Below, piece after piece: positions 1 through 9,738 of a stretch of 64,000 nt of DNA. The stretch comes from Rasiella rasia. Its GTDB lineage: Bacteria; Bacteroidota; Bacteroidia; Flavobacteriales; Flavobacteriaceae. The translations under genes and the position numbers were made by a program. Location: NCBI RefSeq assembly GCF_011044175.1, contig NZ_CP049057.1, forward strand, positions 1,255,501-1,319,500, in the 5' to 3' direction. Numbering within the stretch: the first letter of the stretch is position 1; every line of letters starts with the position of its first letter. The notes under the pieces were generated by a model. That model was not told the origin of the DNA, searched no databases, and worked only from the letters and a program-made list of their open reading frames with translations.

Positions 1-181
1 CACCGTACTTTTCTGGGTAATTAATACCGAAATATCCCATCTCGCCAAACTTCTCCCAGATGAACCGTTCTATATGTCCAGTTTCTTCCCATTTTTCTAT
101 GTGGGGTACAACTTCCTTTTGAAGGAAATCTTGGAAACTCTTTCTAAAAAAATCATGTTCTTCGGTGAAATATACGCTCAT
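1..181 (-). CDS. Acyl-CoA dehydrogenase, N-terminal fragment (runs off the window)
   Basis: Reading the minus strand from an ATG at 181 gives about 60 residues starting MSVYFTEEHDFFRKS and ending in GYFGINYPEKYGG at the window edge. This is the start of the N-terminal helical domain of acyl-CoA dehydrogenases, which oxidise acyl-CoA to enoyl-CoA with FAD in fatty-acid or branched-chain degradation; the MGYFGI and PEKYGG segments are typical of the family. The substrate class cannot be judged from the fragment. It lies downstream of the HhH gene on the same strand with a 75-bp gap. Confidence 0.85.
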   Translation of the reverse strand, partial: MSVYFTEEHDFFRKSFQDFLQKEVVPHIEKWEETGHIERFIWEKFGEMGYFGINYPEKYG

Positions 182-256
182 TAGTGTCTATTTTTAATGT
201 TTTTTGGGGTTTGTATGCGTAGCTTTTAAAAGGTTTTTTAATTTAAAAACTGCTCT

Positions 257-1141
257 TCATTCAACAGACAAATATAGTTGAATTCGCTGTAATTTATTGG
301 CAGTCATGCCGTCTATTTTTTCAAGTTCGGAAAGTGTTGTTAAGCCTTCACGCAACCGAACAAACTCCCAAATATCTTTTCCAAGCTCAAACGATACTCC
401 TGGAATTGTTGCTAAATCTGATGCGGTTGCTGTGTTTACATTTATGTGAGTTATGGGTCGTGGAGTTTTTACGGTGAAGCGTTCTTTTACTCGTGCTACT
501 ACAGTTGAAGACAAACCATAAACATCGTAGAGCTGAACATCTTCTGTAAATCCTCCTAGTTTGTCTCGGTATGAAATAACACGTTTGCTTAGCGCTGGAC
601 CAATTCCTGAGACTTCCTGTAGTTCTTCTTCAGTGGCCGTATTTAGATCTGTTTTTTCTGAGAGGGTATGTTTACTTCGGAAATTTTTGTATTTAGACGT
701 ATAGTTAGGCTTCGGATTGGTGATCCATTCGGGGAATTTGAAGTAGGGCGAAATGCTATCGAGCCATACATCTGAAACACCCGTTACACGTTTAAAATCG
801 GTGACACTATGTAGCCACAGATCCTTTTCTCGAAAGGCCTTTAATTTATCAAAAGATTCTGGGGGCATTTTGAGGGTGTATGCTTTGTAGTCTGTTATAA
901 AATTTGGATTAAACGGGTATATCTTAGGCTTTCTTGCCTCTTGTTCAACACAACGTAAAGAATCAAGATAATGCTGTTTTTGGACGATTTCCGAAGAAGT
1001 AACATCAAAGACGCTTTCCGAAGAAAAGTCTACAAAAAGGTAAATACTAAGTAATACAACAATAAGAAGGGTTAAAAAGAAAATCCCACCTTGTTCACTT
1101 CGGTTAAAAGTTAGGTGGGATTTTAGATTAAATTTAGTCAT
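257..1141 (-). CDS. ComEA-like helix-hairpin-helix membrane protein
   Basis: 294 aa. One membrane segment at residues 19-38 is followed by a soluble part with a divergent HhH around 76-135 and two clear HhH repeats at about 164-224 (DLNTATEEELQEVSGIGP) and 233-292 (NVNTATASDLATIPGV). The NxATxxEL...GIG pattern is that of ComEA-type DNA-binding domains, which in competent bacteria bind double-stranded DNA outside the inner membrane. Inference: an anchored DNA-binding protein exposed to the periplasm. No other competence genes are nearby, so a role in uptake is not established. It sits 49 bp downstream of the symporter gene. Confidence 0.8.
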   Translation of the reverse strand: MTKFNLKSHLTFNRSEQGGIFFLTLLIVVLLSIYLFVDFSSESVFDVTSSEIVQKQHYLDSLRCVEQEARKPKIYPFNPNFITDYKAYTLKMPPESFDKLKAFREKDLWLHSVTDFKRVTGVSDVWLDSISPYFKFPEWITNPKPNYTSKYKNFRSKHTLSEKTDLNTATEEELQEVSGIGPALSKRVISYRDKLGGFTEDVQLYDVYGLSSTVVARVKERFTVKTPRPITHINVNTATASDLATIPGVSFELGKDIWEFVRLREGLTTLSELEKIDGMTANKLQRIQLYLSVE

Positions 1142-1190
1142 GACGCTCTTTTTAAATTAAAAAGGGAGTCGACCTGTATTTTATTTTCTA

Positions 1191-2882
1191 TTATTCTATA
1201 GCATCTCGTTTCAGCTTAATAGCATCTAGGTATCGGTTTAGTTGTTTCTTCACTACTGGGAATAAGAAGAAAAGACCTATCATGTTAGGGAAAACCATCG
1301 CAAAAATCATTGCGTCTGAGAATGCCCAGATAGACCCCATACTTGCTGCTGCACCAATTACTACAAAGGTTAAGAATAAAAGTTTGTACACCATATCTGC
1401 CGCTCTTCCTCGTCCGAATAAGTACTTCCATGATTGCAGACCATAGTAAGACCAAGAAATCATAGTAGACACTGCAAATAATACTACAGCTATAGTTAAG
1501 AACACATCAGAGTACGGTATGTATTCTGCAAATGCTTTAGAGGTAATACCTGCTCCCTCATAAGAAACTCCGTCTATTAATACCATTCCAGCTCCAGTTG
1601 CATCTCCATAATCGAAATAGCCTCCAAAGTTAAAAATGATAATTACCAATGCGGTCATGGTACAAATAACAACCGTATCTATAAATGGCTCTAACAAAGC
1701 TACAAGACCTTCAGATGCAGAGTATTTTGTTTTAACTGCAGAGTGTGCAATAGATGCAGACCCGGCTCCTGCTTCATTTGAAAAGGCTGCTCTTTTAAAT
1801 CCAACTAAGAGTACACCAATAAGGCTACCTACTCCAATTGCGGTAGGATTAAAAGCTTCTCTTACAATAAGAGCAATAGCGTCATCTATTAGAGAGAAAT
1901 TACTGAATATGATATACAAACAGCATAAAATATACATTACTGCCATAAGCGGCACCACTTTTTCGGTTACTGAAGCGATACGCTTAATTCCACCGATAAT
2001 AATAATACCCACTAAGATTGCAAGAACAATTCCTACGATAGCTCCGGCAGCAGTACTTTCCCAATTAAACATTTCTTTTATTACAATTGTAGCCTGATTA
2101 CTTTGAGCGGCATTTCCACCTCCAAAAGAACCTCCAATACAGAAAATTGCAAACAAAACAGCAGCAATTTTACCAAGCCATGCAAATCCGCGTTCTTTTA
2201 ATCCTTTACTCAAATAATACATAGGACCTCCGTACACAGTACCATCTTCTCCTACATCTCGGTATTGAACTCCTAGTGTGCATTCTACAAATTTTGTACT
2301 CATCCCAAGCAAACCACATACAATCATCCAGAAGGTTGCTCCAGGCCCCCCTAAGGCAATCACTAATGCTACACCTGCGATGTTACCATTACCTACGGTA
2401 CCAGAAACAGCAGTAGCCAATGCTTGGAAGTGAGACACCTCTCCATCACTACTTTCATCTCTAATGGTATCGCGTATATCTCCATCTATAGCCAGCTCAT
2501 CTGCAGTTTCTAGATGTTTATCGATACTCTCTACCTTGTTCATATCAACACCCTGCGCGATGCCACCTTCTCCGTACAATTCTTTTGCCCCGTACTTTTC
2601 TATATCTTCATATTTTCCACGTACGGTATTGATTGCCTTTCCAAAAAAGCGAATGTTTGGGAAACCAAAATAAAGGGTGAAAAATATAGCACTTAAAACC
2701 AACAGTACAATTACAAAGGGTGTACTTGGTGCTACTTCAAAGAAAATCATATTAAAGAAGAAATCTGATACAGGTTGAAATGCCTGATCAATTTTCTGAT
2801 CCAGCCCAACTTCTTCTACTTCTTGAGCAAAAGTTAAAATTGGAATGAGTAGTGTAAATAGAGAAAGAAGAAATTTCTTCAT
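1191..2882 (-). CDS. Alanine/glycine:cation symporter, AGCS family
   Basis: 563 aa, multi-pass inner-membrane protein. The AGCS signature is visible in AAFSNEAGAGSASIAHSA, with further family segments (VSGTVGNGNIAGVA, GPGATFWM, YGGPMYYL). AGCS proteins import alanine or glycine with Na+ or H+. The N-terminus (MKKFLLSLFTLLIPILTFAQ) looks like a cleavable signal peptide ahead of the first core helix, and a hydrophilic insert of about 70 residues (about 85-155) follows the first helices. The protein is longer than the roughly 450-480 aa usual for the family because of these parts. Substrate is inferred from the family only. Confidence 0.9.
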   Translation of the reverse strand: MKKFLLSLFTLLIPILTFAQEVEEVGLDQKIDQAFQPVSDFFFNMIFFEVAPSTPFVIVLLVLSAIFFTLYFGFPNIRFFGKAINTVRGKYEDIEKYGAKELYGEGGIAQGVDMNKVESIDKHLETADELAIDGDIRDTIRDESSDGEVSHFQALATAVSGTVGNGNIAGVALVIALGGPGATFWMIVCGLLGMSTKFVECTLGVQYRDVGEDGTVYGGPMYYLSKGLKERGFAWLGKIAAVLFAIFCIGGSFGGGNAAQSNQATIVIKEMFNWESTAAGAIVGIVLAILVGIIIIGGIKRIASVTEKVVPLMAVMYILCCLYIIFSNFSLIDDAIALIVREAFNPTAIGVGSLIGVLLVGFKRAAFSNEAGAGSASIAHSAVKTKYSASEGLVALLEPFIDTVVICTMTALVIIIFNFGGYFDYGDATGAGMVLIDGVSYEGAGITSKAFAEYIPYSDVFLTIAVVLFAVSTMISWSYYGLQSWKYLFGRGRAADMVYKLLFLTFVVIGAAASMGSIWAFSDAMIFAMVFPNMIGLFFLFPVVKKQLNRYLDAIKLKRDAIE

Positions 2883-2975
2883 AATTTGGTTTTTAGTGAA
2901 ACTTTTTTAGGTCAAGCAAGATGCTAAAAAAATTAACCGTTTTCAAATTTTAGCCGTTAAAAAGTTAACCATTTC

Positions 2976-3986
2976 TTAAACGTCATATTGATTTTTCAGC
3001 TTTTCGATCTGCTCTGGACGCCCAATCAAAATTAGTTTTGAATCTTTTTTAACCACCAAAGACGGTTCTGGATTTACAATATAGTTGCCTTCAGGAGATT
3101 TGTAGCCAATTACACTACACCCTGTTTTCTTACGTATATCTAACTCCTTAATTGCTTTTTCTTCGCCGTTAGAACATACTTTTTCGAAAGGTATTTGTTC
3201 TACATTTATACTGTCGCCACTTCCAGAAACGGCTAGATTATCTAAAAATTCGACCAAATCTGGTGTTACTACAAGATTTGCCATATGGTCTCCTCCAATT
3301 TTATCTGGTAAAATCACATTATCGGCACCCGCCAATTTTAATTTTTGAAAGCTTGTATCTTCGGTAGCGCGACTAATAATTTTTAAATTGGAATTCATCT
3401 GTCGCGCAGATAACACGATAAACAGATTGTCTGCATCGCTTGGTAGCGCACAGATAAGTGTTCCTGCTCTTGCTATACCAGCTTGTAAAAGCATTTCGTC
3501 TTCTACGGCGTTGCCCTCAATAAACAACATTCCTTCTTCTAATTGTCTAGAAACAATGTCTTCGCTCATTTCAATGACTACAAAATCTTTATCGTACGCT
3601 TCCAATTTATGAACGGCTTGTTTTCCGTTTCGTCCATAACCACACACAATTACGTGATTTTTCAATAAGTCTATTTTGTGTTGCACCTTCTTTCGTTTAA
3701 AATTTCCAATATTACTTTTACTCAGTAAATACTCACTAATGGCACTAATAGCATATCCCACAATAAAAATACTAGAAAGTATTAAAATTGAGGTGAATAT
3801 TTTTTCACCTGGAGACAATTGCCCAATGGTTCCATACCCAACCGTGGTAATAGTGATTACCGTCATATAAAACGAATCTACCCACGAGTATTCTGAAATG
3901 ATTTTGTAACCAAATACACCAATCAAAAAAATGACTACCAACAACAGTAGCGCCAACGCCAATTTAGATCCAAACAGTCTTTTCAT
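2976..3986 (-). CDS. Potassium channel protein with RCK (TrkA-N/TrkA-C) domains
   Basis: 336 aa. Two transmembrane helices (about 9-28 and 63-86) flank a pore loop with the selectivity filter TTVGYG at residues 47-52. A Rossmann RCK_N domain starts at about 108 with GYGRNG at 116-121 and a C-terminal TrkA_C domain ends the protein. This is the architecture of ligand-gated prokaryotic K+ channels (MthK/Kch type), where nucleotide or Ca2+ binding to the RCK ring opens the pore. Its ATG overlaps the stop of the upstream PspC gene by 4 bp (ATGA), so the two are probably translated together. Confidence 0.92.
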   Translation of the reverse strand: MKRLFGSKLALALLLLVVIFLIGVFGYKIISEYSWVDSFYMTVITITTVGYGTIGQLSPGEKIFTSILILSSIFIVGYAISAISEYLLSKSNIGNFKRKKVQHKIDLLKNHVIVCGYGRNGKQAVHKLEAYDKDFVVIEMSEDIVSRQLEEGMLFIEGNAVEDEMLLQAGIARAGTLICALPSDADNLFIVLSARQMNSNLKIISRATEDTSFQKLKLAGADNVILPDKIGGDHMANLVVTPDLVEFLDNLAVSGSGDSINVEQIPFEKVCSNGEEKAIKELDIRKKTGCSVIGYKSPEGNYIVNPEPSLVVKKDSKLILIGRPEQIEKLKNQYDV

Positions 3987-4213
3987 AAATCGAATACCGA
4001 CGTTCGTTTTGTATAAATTAAATCTTTCAATTTAAGTAAAAACCCTAGCGTAAGGTATACCGCAAACCACACTCCTAATGTTGCGAAAGACACATAAATA
4101 AAAAACAAGCGTACACTTTTTACCCGCATTCCTAAACGGTCTGCCAAGCGAGATGACACGTAGAATCCATGTTTCTCAAAATAGTATCGTATCTTATAAA
4201 CTAAGCTAAGCAT
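3983..4213 (-). CDS. Small PspC-domain membrane protein
   Basis: 76 aa. The sequence VSSRLADRLGMRVKSVRLFFIYVSFATLG matches the core of PspC domains, followed by a second hydrophobic stretch (VWFAVYLTLGFLLKL), giving two likely membrane helices. PspC proteins belong to envelope-stress systems; small stand-alone PspC proteins are common in Flavobacteriia and their role is not well defined. The 4-bp overlap with the downstream K+ channel gene makes an operon very likely, hinting at a link between envelope state and K+ flux (inference). Confidence 0.8.
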   Translation of the reverse strand: MLSLVYKIRYYFEKHGFYVSSRLADRLGMRVKSVRLFFIYVSFATLGVWFAVYLTLGFLLKLKDLIYTKRTSVFDL

Positions 4214-4263
4214 GAGTGCAAATTAGGGAAATTTTCACGAAGAAGCGTTTCCTATGCCACTTA

Positions 4264-5538
4264 TTACGATTCATGCAACAACGTATGACCTACCGCACAG
4301 TCTAAACACCTATTGGCATCACAATAATGCTTTTTAAGCTGTAACAAGGCTTGACTTTTTAATGCATTATTGGCTATTGGTCTAAGGCTGTTAAATTGTT
4401 TTACTATACTATTTAGTTCAGGCGCAATAGATGCAGCTAGATCAATTATTTCTTCGGAAACTTCCTTTCCTTCCAGTTTCGCATAACAAAATACAATGGG
4501 TATTACGGTATTAAGCAGTACCAAATCTATAAAGCTTTTTGTAAGTGCTTTTTCCTTTTCTAAAGAAGTAACCCCAAAGTTGTAATGTGTTTTCCAGTAC
4601 GCACTTGCAGAAATGTTGAACACCTTGTAATACGCATCTTTATCTGTACAATTAATTATTGATGAAAATAAATAATCACTAGTTGCATACAAAACAGCCA
4701 ATTGAGACAAACGTAGGGTTGGGAAATTTGCTGGCCGCAATCGAAAGAATTTTGGCGCAATCACTGTACTATTTGACAACTTAAACTTCTTTACCAGATA
4801 GTGATATTCTCTTTGTAACCTTTGCGCATATGCATCTTCTAACTCGCCCAAGAGCAACCCTGCTTGCCCAAATAACAAGGCTTCCAACATAAACACATTG
4901 CCTTTACACCTCTGCACCACCGAAAATGGAAACGAGTGGGCTATACTGGCAAACGATTCGCCATTCACTTTTAAACCAAAGGTCTTGCACAATTGCCTAA
5001 ACAGTAGCAATTCCCAATGATTATTAGTTTTACGTAGTTCTTTTTCCAGTGGTACTATTTTTTGTTGTAACCGATCTATATACACACGTTCTAACCAGTT
5101 CTCAAGGGTAAATTCTTTTACCAATGCAAAATTCTGCTCACAATTAATAAATCGAGCATGACCAGAAAGCAACGATTTATACCCAATAACGGCAGCTGGC
5201 GTTACTCGGTCTTTTATTGCTACCGTTAGGATTGGTTCGTCATTTTCTCGAAAAACAGCGACATTGTATTCCCAGACCACATGTAACAAAACACTGTCGT
5301 AATTAAAATCGTCTTGATGCTTATGTGCATACCAATCTGATGACTTGACATGAATTTCTACGTTACCCGCCCAAAGTTGCCCATCTATTACAAGCTGTGC
5401 ATTTAAAAAATCGGGACCTGCATTGGTATTGTGTAATCCGGGATGAACTACAGAAACCGTCTCTCCAGAAATTGTAGTTAGTAACGCAGTAGTCAGTTTT
5501 TGATACTTCCACACATAGTGAAGAAAATCTTCTTTCAT
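4264..5538 (-). CDS. DUF2851 family protein
   Basis: 424 aa from the chosen start MKEDFLHYVWKYQKL, which is how DUF2851 proteins begin; a longer frame to 5565 adds nine residues without support. Motifs seen: HPGLHNTNAGPDFLNAQLVIDGQLWAGNVEIH near the N-terminus and a C-terminal cysteine cluster (CDANRCLDCAVG). The family is widespread in Bacteroidetes and has no established function; the acidic and histidine residues in the N-terminal motif suggest a nuclease-like or metal-binding fold, but this is inference. It stands alone between PspC and the cystathionine beta-synthase gene. Confidence 0.88.
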   Translation of the reverse strand: MKEDFLHYVWKYQKLTTALLTTISGETVSVVHPGLHNTNAGPDFLNAQLVIDGQLWAGNVEIHVKSSDWYAHKHQDDFNYDSVLLHVVWEYNVAVFRENDEPILTVAIKDRVTPAAVIGYKSLLSGHARFINCEQNFALVKEFTLENWLERVYIDRLQQKIVPLEKELRKTNNHWELLLFRQLCKTFGLKVNGESFASIAHSFPFSVVQRCKGNVFMLEALLFGQAGLLLGELEDAYAQRLQREYHYLVKKFKLSNSTVIAPKFFRLRPANFPTLRLSQLAVLYATSDYLFSSIINCTDKDAYYKVFNISASAYWKTHYNFGVTSLEKEKALTKSFIDLVLLNTVIPIVFCYAKLEGKEVSEEIIDLAASIAPELNSIVKQFNSLRPIANNALKSQALLQLKKHYCDANRCLDCAVGHTLLHES

Positions 5539-5674
5539 CTGAAAAAAAATTGTGGGAAGCTGCACCGATAAGAATCAGTGTATTAAAGATACTCAAAAAA
5601 AAGTAATAAACTAGCTGGTAAAATTGTGAATTGGGGAAATGGCTTTAAAAACCTCCAGCTCACTGCTCACATTA

Positions 5675-7033
5675 TTATAGTGCACTAATAATATCGTGCT
5701 TGGTAATAATATGGTATTTTCCGTTGCCTAGGTCTACTAGTACCGCATTATTTTCTTTATGAATAAGTTTAGAGACTTCTTCAATTGGAGTGTCTTTCTT
5801 TACAATAGGAAAAGCATCGTGCATTACTTGCTTAATAGGAAGCTGAGCTACATCTTTGTTTTCAAGATATTTCCGAAGCAAGTCAGTTTCGTCTAAAGCA
5901 CCAACAAATCCGCTGGTATCCTCAACCGGGATTTGCGAAATTTTGTATTGCTTCATACGTTCAATGGCATGACTTACTAATTCTTCAGTTTTTACAGTTA
6001 CTAAAGGTTTGTCTGCATGGTCTTTAATTAGATCTGAAGCTACCGTAACCTCATCTTCAACAAAACCACGTTCGCGCATCCATTCGTCATTAAACATTTT
6101 ACCTACATATCTACTTCCGTGGTCATGAAACAACACTACTACCACATCATCTTTGGAAAAATGGTGCTTTAACTGCAAGATTCCTTTCATAGCGGCTCCG
6201 GCAGAGTTTCCTAAAAACATACCTTCCACCTTCGCCAATTTTTGGGTGTAGATTGCCGCATCTTTGTCGGTTACCTTAGTAAAGCCATCAATAACAGAAA
6301 AGTCTACGTTTTTCGGTAAAATATCTTCTCCAATACCTTCGGTGATATACGGGTAAATTTCGTTTTCGTCAAAAACACCTGTTTCGTGGTATTTTTTAAA
6401 GACACTTCCGTAGGTATCGATGCCCCAAACCTTCACATTCGGATTCTTTTCTTTTAAATATTTACCTACACCGCTAATGGTACCTCCCGTACCAACACCT
6501 ACAATAAAGTGTGTTACTTTACCATCTGTTTGATCCCAGATTTCTGGACCTGTACTTTGGTAATGCGCTTTGGCATTGCTCGGGTTGTCATATTGGTTTA
6601 CATACCAGCTATTTGGAGTTTCTTTTGCCAAACGTGCCGATGTTGAGTAATAACTTCTTGGGTCATCCGGCTCTACATTGGTTGGGCACACCACTACTTT
6701 ACTACCCACAGCACGCAGAATATCCATTTTTTCTTTACTCTGCTTATCGCTAATTACGCACACCATTTTGTAGCCTTTTACAATAGCAGCAAGCGCAAGA
6801 CCCATTCCTGTGTTTCCCGAGGTTCCTTCTATAATAGTGCCTCCGGGTTGTAGTCTTCCATCGGCTTCGGCGTCTTCAATCATTTGCAACGCCATACGGT
6901 CTTTAACCGAGTTTCCAGGATTAAAAGTTTCGTATTTAGCCAACACCAATGCTGGAATGTCTTCGGCCAATTTATTGATTTTAACCATTGGTGTATTTCC
7001 AATAGTTTCTAAGATGTTCTTTGCGTAGTTCAT
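5675..7033 (-). CDS. Cystathionine beta-synthase-like PLP enzyme with CBS pair
   Basis: 452 aa from MNYAKNILETIGNTP. The fold-type II PLP domain shows the Schiff-base lysine in NPGNSVKDR (K44), the phosphate/substrate loop TSGNTG (71-76) and the PLP-phosphate loop GTGGT (181-185). Two CBS domains follow from about residue 335 to the end. The enzyme condenses serine (or O-acetylserine) with homocysteine or sulfide; the CBS tandem favours cystathionine beta-synthase over cysteine synthase, but the acceptor cannot be settled from sequence. A good promoter lies 18 bp upstream of this ATG, inside the longer frame that reaches 7081, which argues for the shorter start. Confidence 0.88.
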   Translation of the reverse strand: MNYAKNILETIGNTPMVKINKLAEDIPALVLAKYETFNPGNSVKDRMALQMIEDAEADGRLQPGGTIIEGTSGNTGMGLALAAIVKGYKMVCVISDKQSKEKMDILRAVGSKVVVCPTNVEPDDPRSYYSTSARLAKETPNSWYVNQYDNPSNAKAHYQSTGPEIWDQTDGKVTHFIVGVGTGGTISGVGKYLKEKNPNVKVWGIDTYGSVFKKYHETGVFDENEIYPYITEGIGEDILPKNVDFSVIDGFTKVTDKDAAIYTQKLAKVEGMFLGNSAGAAMKGILQLKHHFSKDDVVVVLFHDHGSRYVGKMFNDEWMRERGFVEDEVTVASDLIKDHADKPLVTVKTEELVSHAIERMKQYKISQIPVEDTSGFVGALDETDLLRKYLENKDVAQLPIKQVMHDAFPIVKKDTPIEEVSKLIHKENNAVLVDLGNGKYHIITKHDIISAL

Positions 7034-7050
7034 AGGGTGTTTTGAAGGTG

Positions 7051-7081
7051 CAAAGGTACAATTATCACTTCGGAAGAACAA
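7051..7081 (-). promoter_or_regulatory. Promoter of the cystathionine beta-synthase-like gene
   Basis: On the minus strand, TTG (7081-7079) and TACCTTTG (7058-7051) are separated by 20 nt, matching the Bacteroidetes consensus TTG...TAnnTTTG. The -7 element ends 17 bp before the ATG at 7033. Confidence 0.6.
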
Positions 7082-7086
7082 AGAAA

Positions 7087-8322
7087 TTACTCAAACCTAA
7101 TTGCCTTTACAGGAGATATCTTGGCAATAATATAGCTTGGTACAAGAAGCATGAGTAAACACAAGATAAAAGTACCTACATTCAGCAATACTATAAAACC
7201 AAAATCTAGATAAACGGGTGCTTCGGTTACATAGTAAGTATCTGGATTTAGCGGAAAAAGTTTAAAATATTTTTGCGTGAGTAAAAGTCCGAGTCCGATA
7301 ACATTTCCCCAGAACAAGCCAACCAAAATTAGATACATAGCATTATACAGAAACACTTTACGCACACTCCAATCGCTGCTTCCTAGTGCTTTTAATATTC
7401 CAATCATTTGGGTACGCTCTAAAATAAGAACGAGCAAAGCGGTTATCATATTAATTCCCGCTACCAAAATCATAATTCCAATAATAAGCGCAACGTTAAA
7501 ATCGAATAAATCCAACCATTCAAAAATAGACCCGTACTTCTGTCTAATAGTAACCGCATCTAGCTTACTTCCAACATCTTGATAGACCGCAGCACCAACG
7601 GTGTTGATATCGTCAAAGTCTGACACAAACACTTCAAAGGCACCAATCTGGTCATCTTCCCATTTGTTTAAAAACTGTATGTGTCTGATATCTGCAATGA
7701 GGTATTGCTCATCAAATTGTTGAAACCCACTATTGTAAATACCCACCACCTTAAATCCGCGATTTCTCGTCTTCTGCGTTTTTCCTTGTTGTAGAAAGAA
7801 GGTTACTACCTTATCATTAAGTTTCAGGTCGAGGCGATTCGCCAGATATTCAGAAATTAAAATTTCCTCGTTTAGTTCTCCCGTATATTCTGGTAGACGT
7901 CCTTCGCGAAGAAACTCTTTAAAATACGTCCAATTATAATCTGTACCAACACCTTTTACAACAACACCTTCAAAGGTAGTGGCCGTTCTAATTACAGCAC
8001 CTTTAGATGCGGTGATTTGAATGTGCTCTATTCCTTCTACAGAAGTGTATTTTGGGTAAAATGCCTGCTTCTTACTTATGGGTATTTGCGAATCGTTACT
8101 TTGGTTGGTATCGTAGTTGGTAATGAGGATATCTCCGTTGAATGCAGATACCTTCTCATGTATTTTTTTCTGAAATCCTAGAGTGGTGGCTATACTTACC
8201 AACATCATGATAATTCCAATAGCAATTGCAGTGATTGCAATTTTTATTATTGGTCCTGAAATACTACTTTTATAATCCTTAGCAGCAATGATGCGCTTGG
8301 CGATGAAATATTCGAAATTCAC
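7087..8322 (-). CDS. FtsX-like ABC transporter permease (LolC/LolE type)
   Basis: 411 aa from a GTG at 8322. The start was chosen because relatives begin (M)NFEYFIAKRI; an ATG at 8361 would overlap the divergent gene. One N-terminal helix (about 27-47), a long periplasmic MacB-type domain, then three C-terminal helices (VALIIGIMILVAGINMITALLVLILERTQMIGILKALG is the typical FtsX core segment). Such permeases work with a separate ATPase in lipoprotein sorting (LolCDE) or other mechanotransmission; no ATPase gene is adjacent. The start is only 10 bp from the divergent NamZ gene, so promoters of at least one of the pair must overlap coding sequence. Confidence 0.82.
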   Translation of the reverse strand: MNFEYFIAKRIIAAKDYKSSISGPIIKIAITAIAIGIIMMLVSIATTLGFQKKIHEKVSAFNGDILITNYDTNQSNDSQIPISKKQAFYPKYTSVEGIEHIQITASKGAVIRTATTFEGVVVKGVGTDYNWTYFKEFLREGRLPEYTGELNEEILISEYLANRLDLKLNDKVVTFFLQQGKTQKTRNRGFKVVGIYNSGFQQFDEQYLIADIRHIQFLNKWEDDQIGAFEVFVSDFDDINTVGAAVYQDVGSKLDAVTIRQKYGSIFEWLDLFDFNVALIIGIMILVAGINMITALLVLILERTQMIGILKALGSSDWSVRKVFLYNAMYLILVGLFWGNVIGLGLLLTQKYFKLFPLNPDTYYVTEAPVYLDFGFIVLLNVGTFILCLLMLLVPSYIIAKISPVKAIRFE

Positions 8323-8332
8323 AAACTGAACT

Positions 8333-9703
8333 ATGCGGTTACTGTTGTTCAAAAATACCATATTAATCTTGTTCCTCGCCTTTTTTTCCTGCGGAAGTAC
8401 CCAGAACGAAACTAACGAAGGCGACTCGGGATCATTAAACAACCTTATTGAAACAGGAAAAGAAGTTTCCGAAGCCAACAGCCGTTACAATAAAAGACAA
8501 CCTCAAGATGCTACAACTACTATGGAAGTTGGAGATGTTGAAGAACTTAATGAATCCAACACCAAAATTATAGTTGGGGCTAACAGATACAATGAATACG
8601 CTGCACTACTTCGCGGAAAGACCCTAGGTATTGTAGCCAATCAAACTTCTGTACTAAATATTGAGTCTAAACCTACTAAAATGGACGGTGCTGAAGTTGT
8701 GGCACTAGAAACAATGCATCTTGTAGATTTCCTTGTTAGTCAGAAAATAAATGTTCAAGCTGTTTTTGCCCCGGAACACGGATTTAGAGGCACTGCAGAT
8801 GCAGGTGAAACGATTGTTGATGGTGTTGACAAAACAACCGGATTGCCTATAATTTCTCTCTACGGAAAAAATAAAAAACCGAGTGCTTCACAACTGGCCG
8901 GTATAGACCTCATGATTTTTGACATTCAAGATGTGGGCGCTCGTTTCTACACCTACATTTCTACCTTGCACTACATAATGGAAGCATGTGCAGAACTAGG
9001 TATACCGCTTTTAGTATTAGACAGACCCAACCCAAATGGGCATTATATAGACGGTCCTATTTTAGAGCCTGAACATAAAAGCTTTGTGGGCATGCACCCA
9101 ATACCTGTGGTTCACGGCATGACCATTGCCGAATATGCGCAAATGATAAATGGTGAAAAGTGGTTGGCAAATGGTGTTCAGTGTGACCTTAAGATTGTGA
9201 AAGTAGCTGGGTATACGCACGATAGCTCGTATTCCTTACCAATTAAACCTTCGCCTAATTTACCTAATGATGTTGCCATATCACTTTATCCTAGCCTATG
9301 CTTTTTTGAAGGAACGTTTGTAAGCGCCGGCCGAGGAACCGATATGCAATTTCAGGTTTTTGGAGCACCTTCATTACCGCAGCGTTTTTACGAATTTGAA
9401 TTTACGCCAAAATCTAATGAAGGAGCAAAACACCCAAAATTTAAGAATGAACGCTGCTTCGGAAAAGACTTGCGTAACTATCCTAAAATGGACAAGCTGA
9501 ATTTAGAATGGCTTATTGAAGCTTATGTAGCGAACGGAAAAAAATCTGATTTCTTCAGTAAATTTTTCACCACGCTTGCGGGTACAGAGAAACTGCAGGA
9601 ACAAATTGAGAAAGGCTATACGTACCGTGAAATTAGAAAAACATGGTTACCTGGTCTTAAAGATTTCAGCAAAACACGTAGTAAGTATTTATTATATGAG
9701 TAA
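8333..9703 (+). CDS. DUF1343 lipoprotein, NamZ-type exo-beta-N-acetylmuramidase candidate
   Basis: 456 aa. Signal peptide with lipobox LAFFSC (C20) followed by a Ser/Glu/Asn-rich linker (about 21-75), so likely a lipoprotein. The rest is the DUF1343 domain: GIVANQTSV, FAPEHGFRG, DAGETI, LYG, FDIQDVGARFYTYISTLHY, DRPNPNG, VHGMTIAEYA. The NamZ family member of known activity (Bacillus subtilis) removes MurNAc from the non-reducing end of peptidoglycan fragments in cell-wall recycling; the same role here is inferred from family. Transcribed divergently from the permease and convergent with the YkgJ gene. Confidence 0.88.
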   Translation: MRLLLFKNTILILFLAFFSCGSTQNETNEGDSGSLNNLIETGKEVSEANSRYNKRQPQDATTTMEVGDVEELNESNTKIIVGANRYNEYAALLRGKTLGIVANQTSVLNIESKPTKMDGAEVVALETMHLVDFLVSQKINVQAVFAPEHGFRGTADAGETIVDGVDKTTGLPIISLYGKNKKPSASQLAGIDLMIFDIQDVGARFYTYISTLHYIMEACAELGIPLLVLDRPNPNGHYIDGPILEPEHKSFVGMHPIPVVHGMTIAEYAQMINGEKWLANGVQCDLKIVKVAGYTHDSSYSLPIKPSPNLPNDVAISLYPSLCFFEGTFVSAGRGTDMQFQVFGAPSLPQRFYEFEFTPKSNEGAKHPKFKNERCFGKDLRNYPKMDKLNLEWLIEAYVANGKKSDFFSKFFTTLAGTEKLQEQIEKGYTYREIRKTWLPGLKDFSKTRSKYLLYE

Positions 9704-9738
9704 CAGGTAACTTCGAGTACCTCAACCACGTTTACAGT

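Noticed and set aside
1636-2097. 153-codon plus-strand frame opposite the symporter
   Set aside because: Fully antisense to a well-conserved AGCS gene and with low-complexity, non-protein-like composition; a frame shadow.
8323-8361. Upstream ATG (8361) or 8478 start for the FtsX-like permease
   Set aside because: Would overlap the divergent NamZ signal-peptide region; family members start at NFEYFIAKR, matched by the GTG at 8322.
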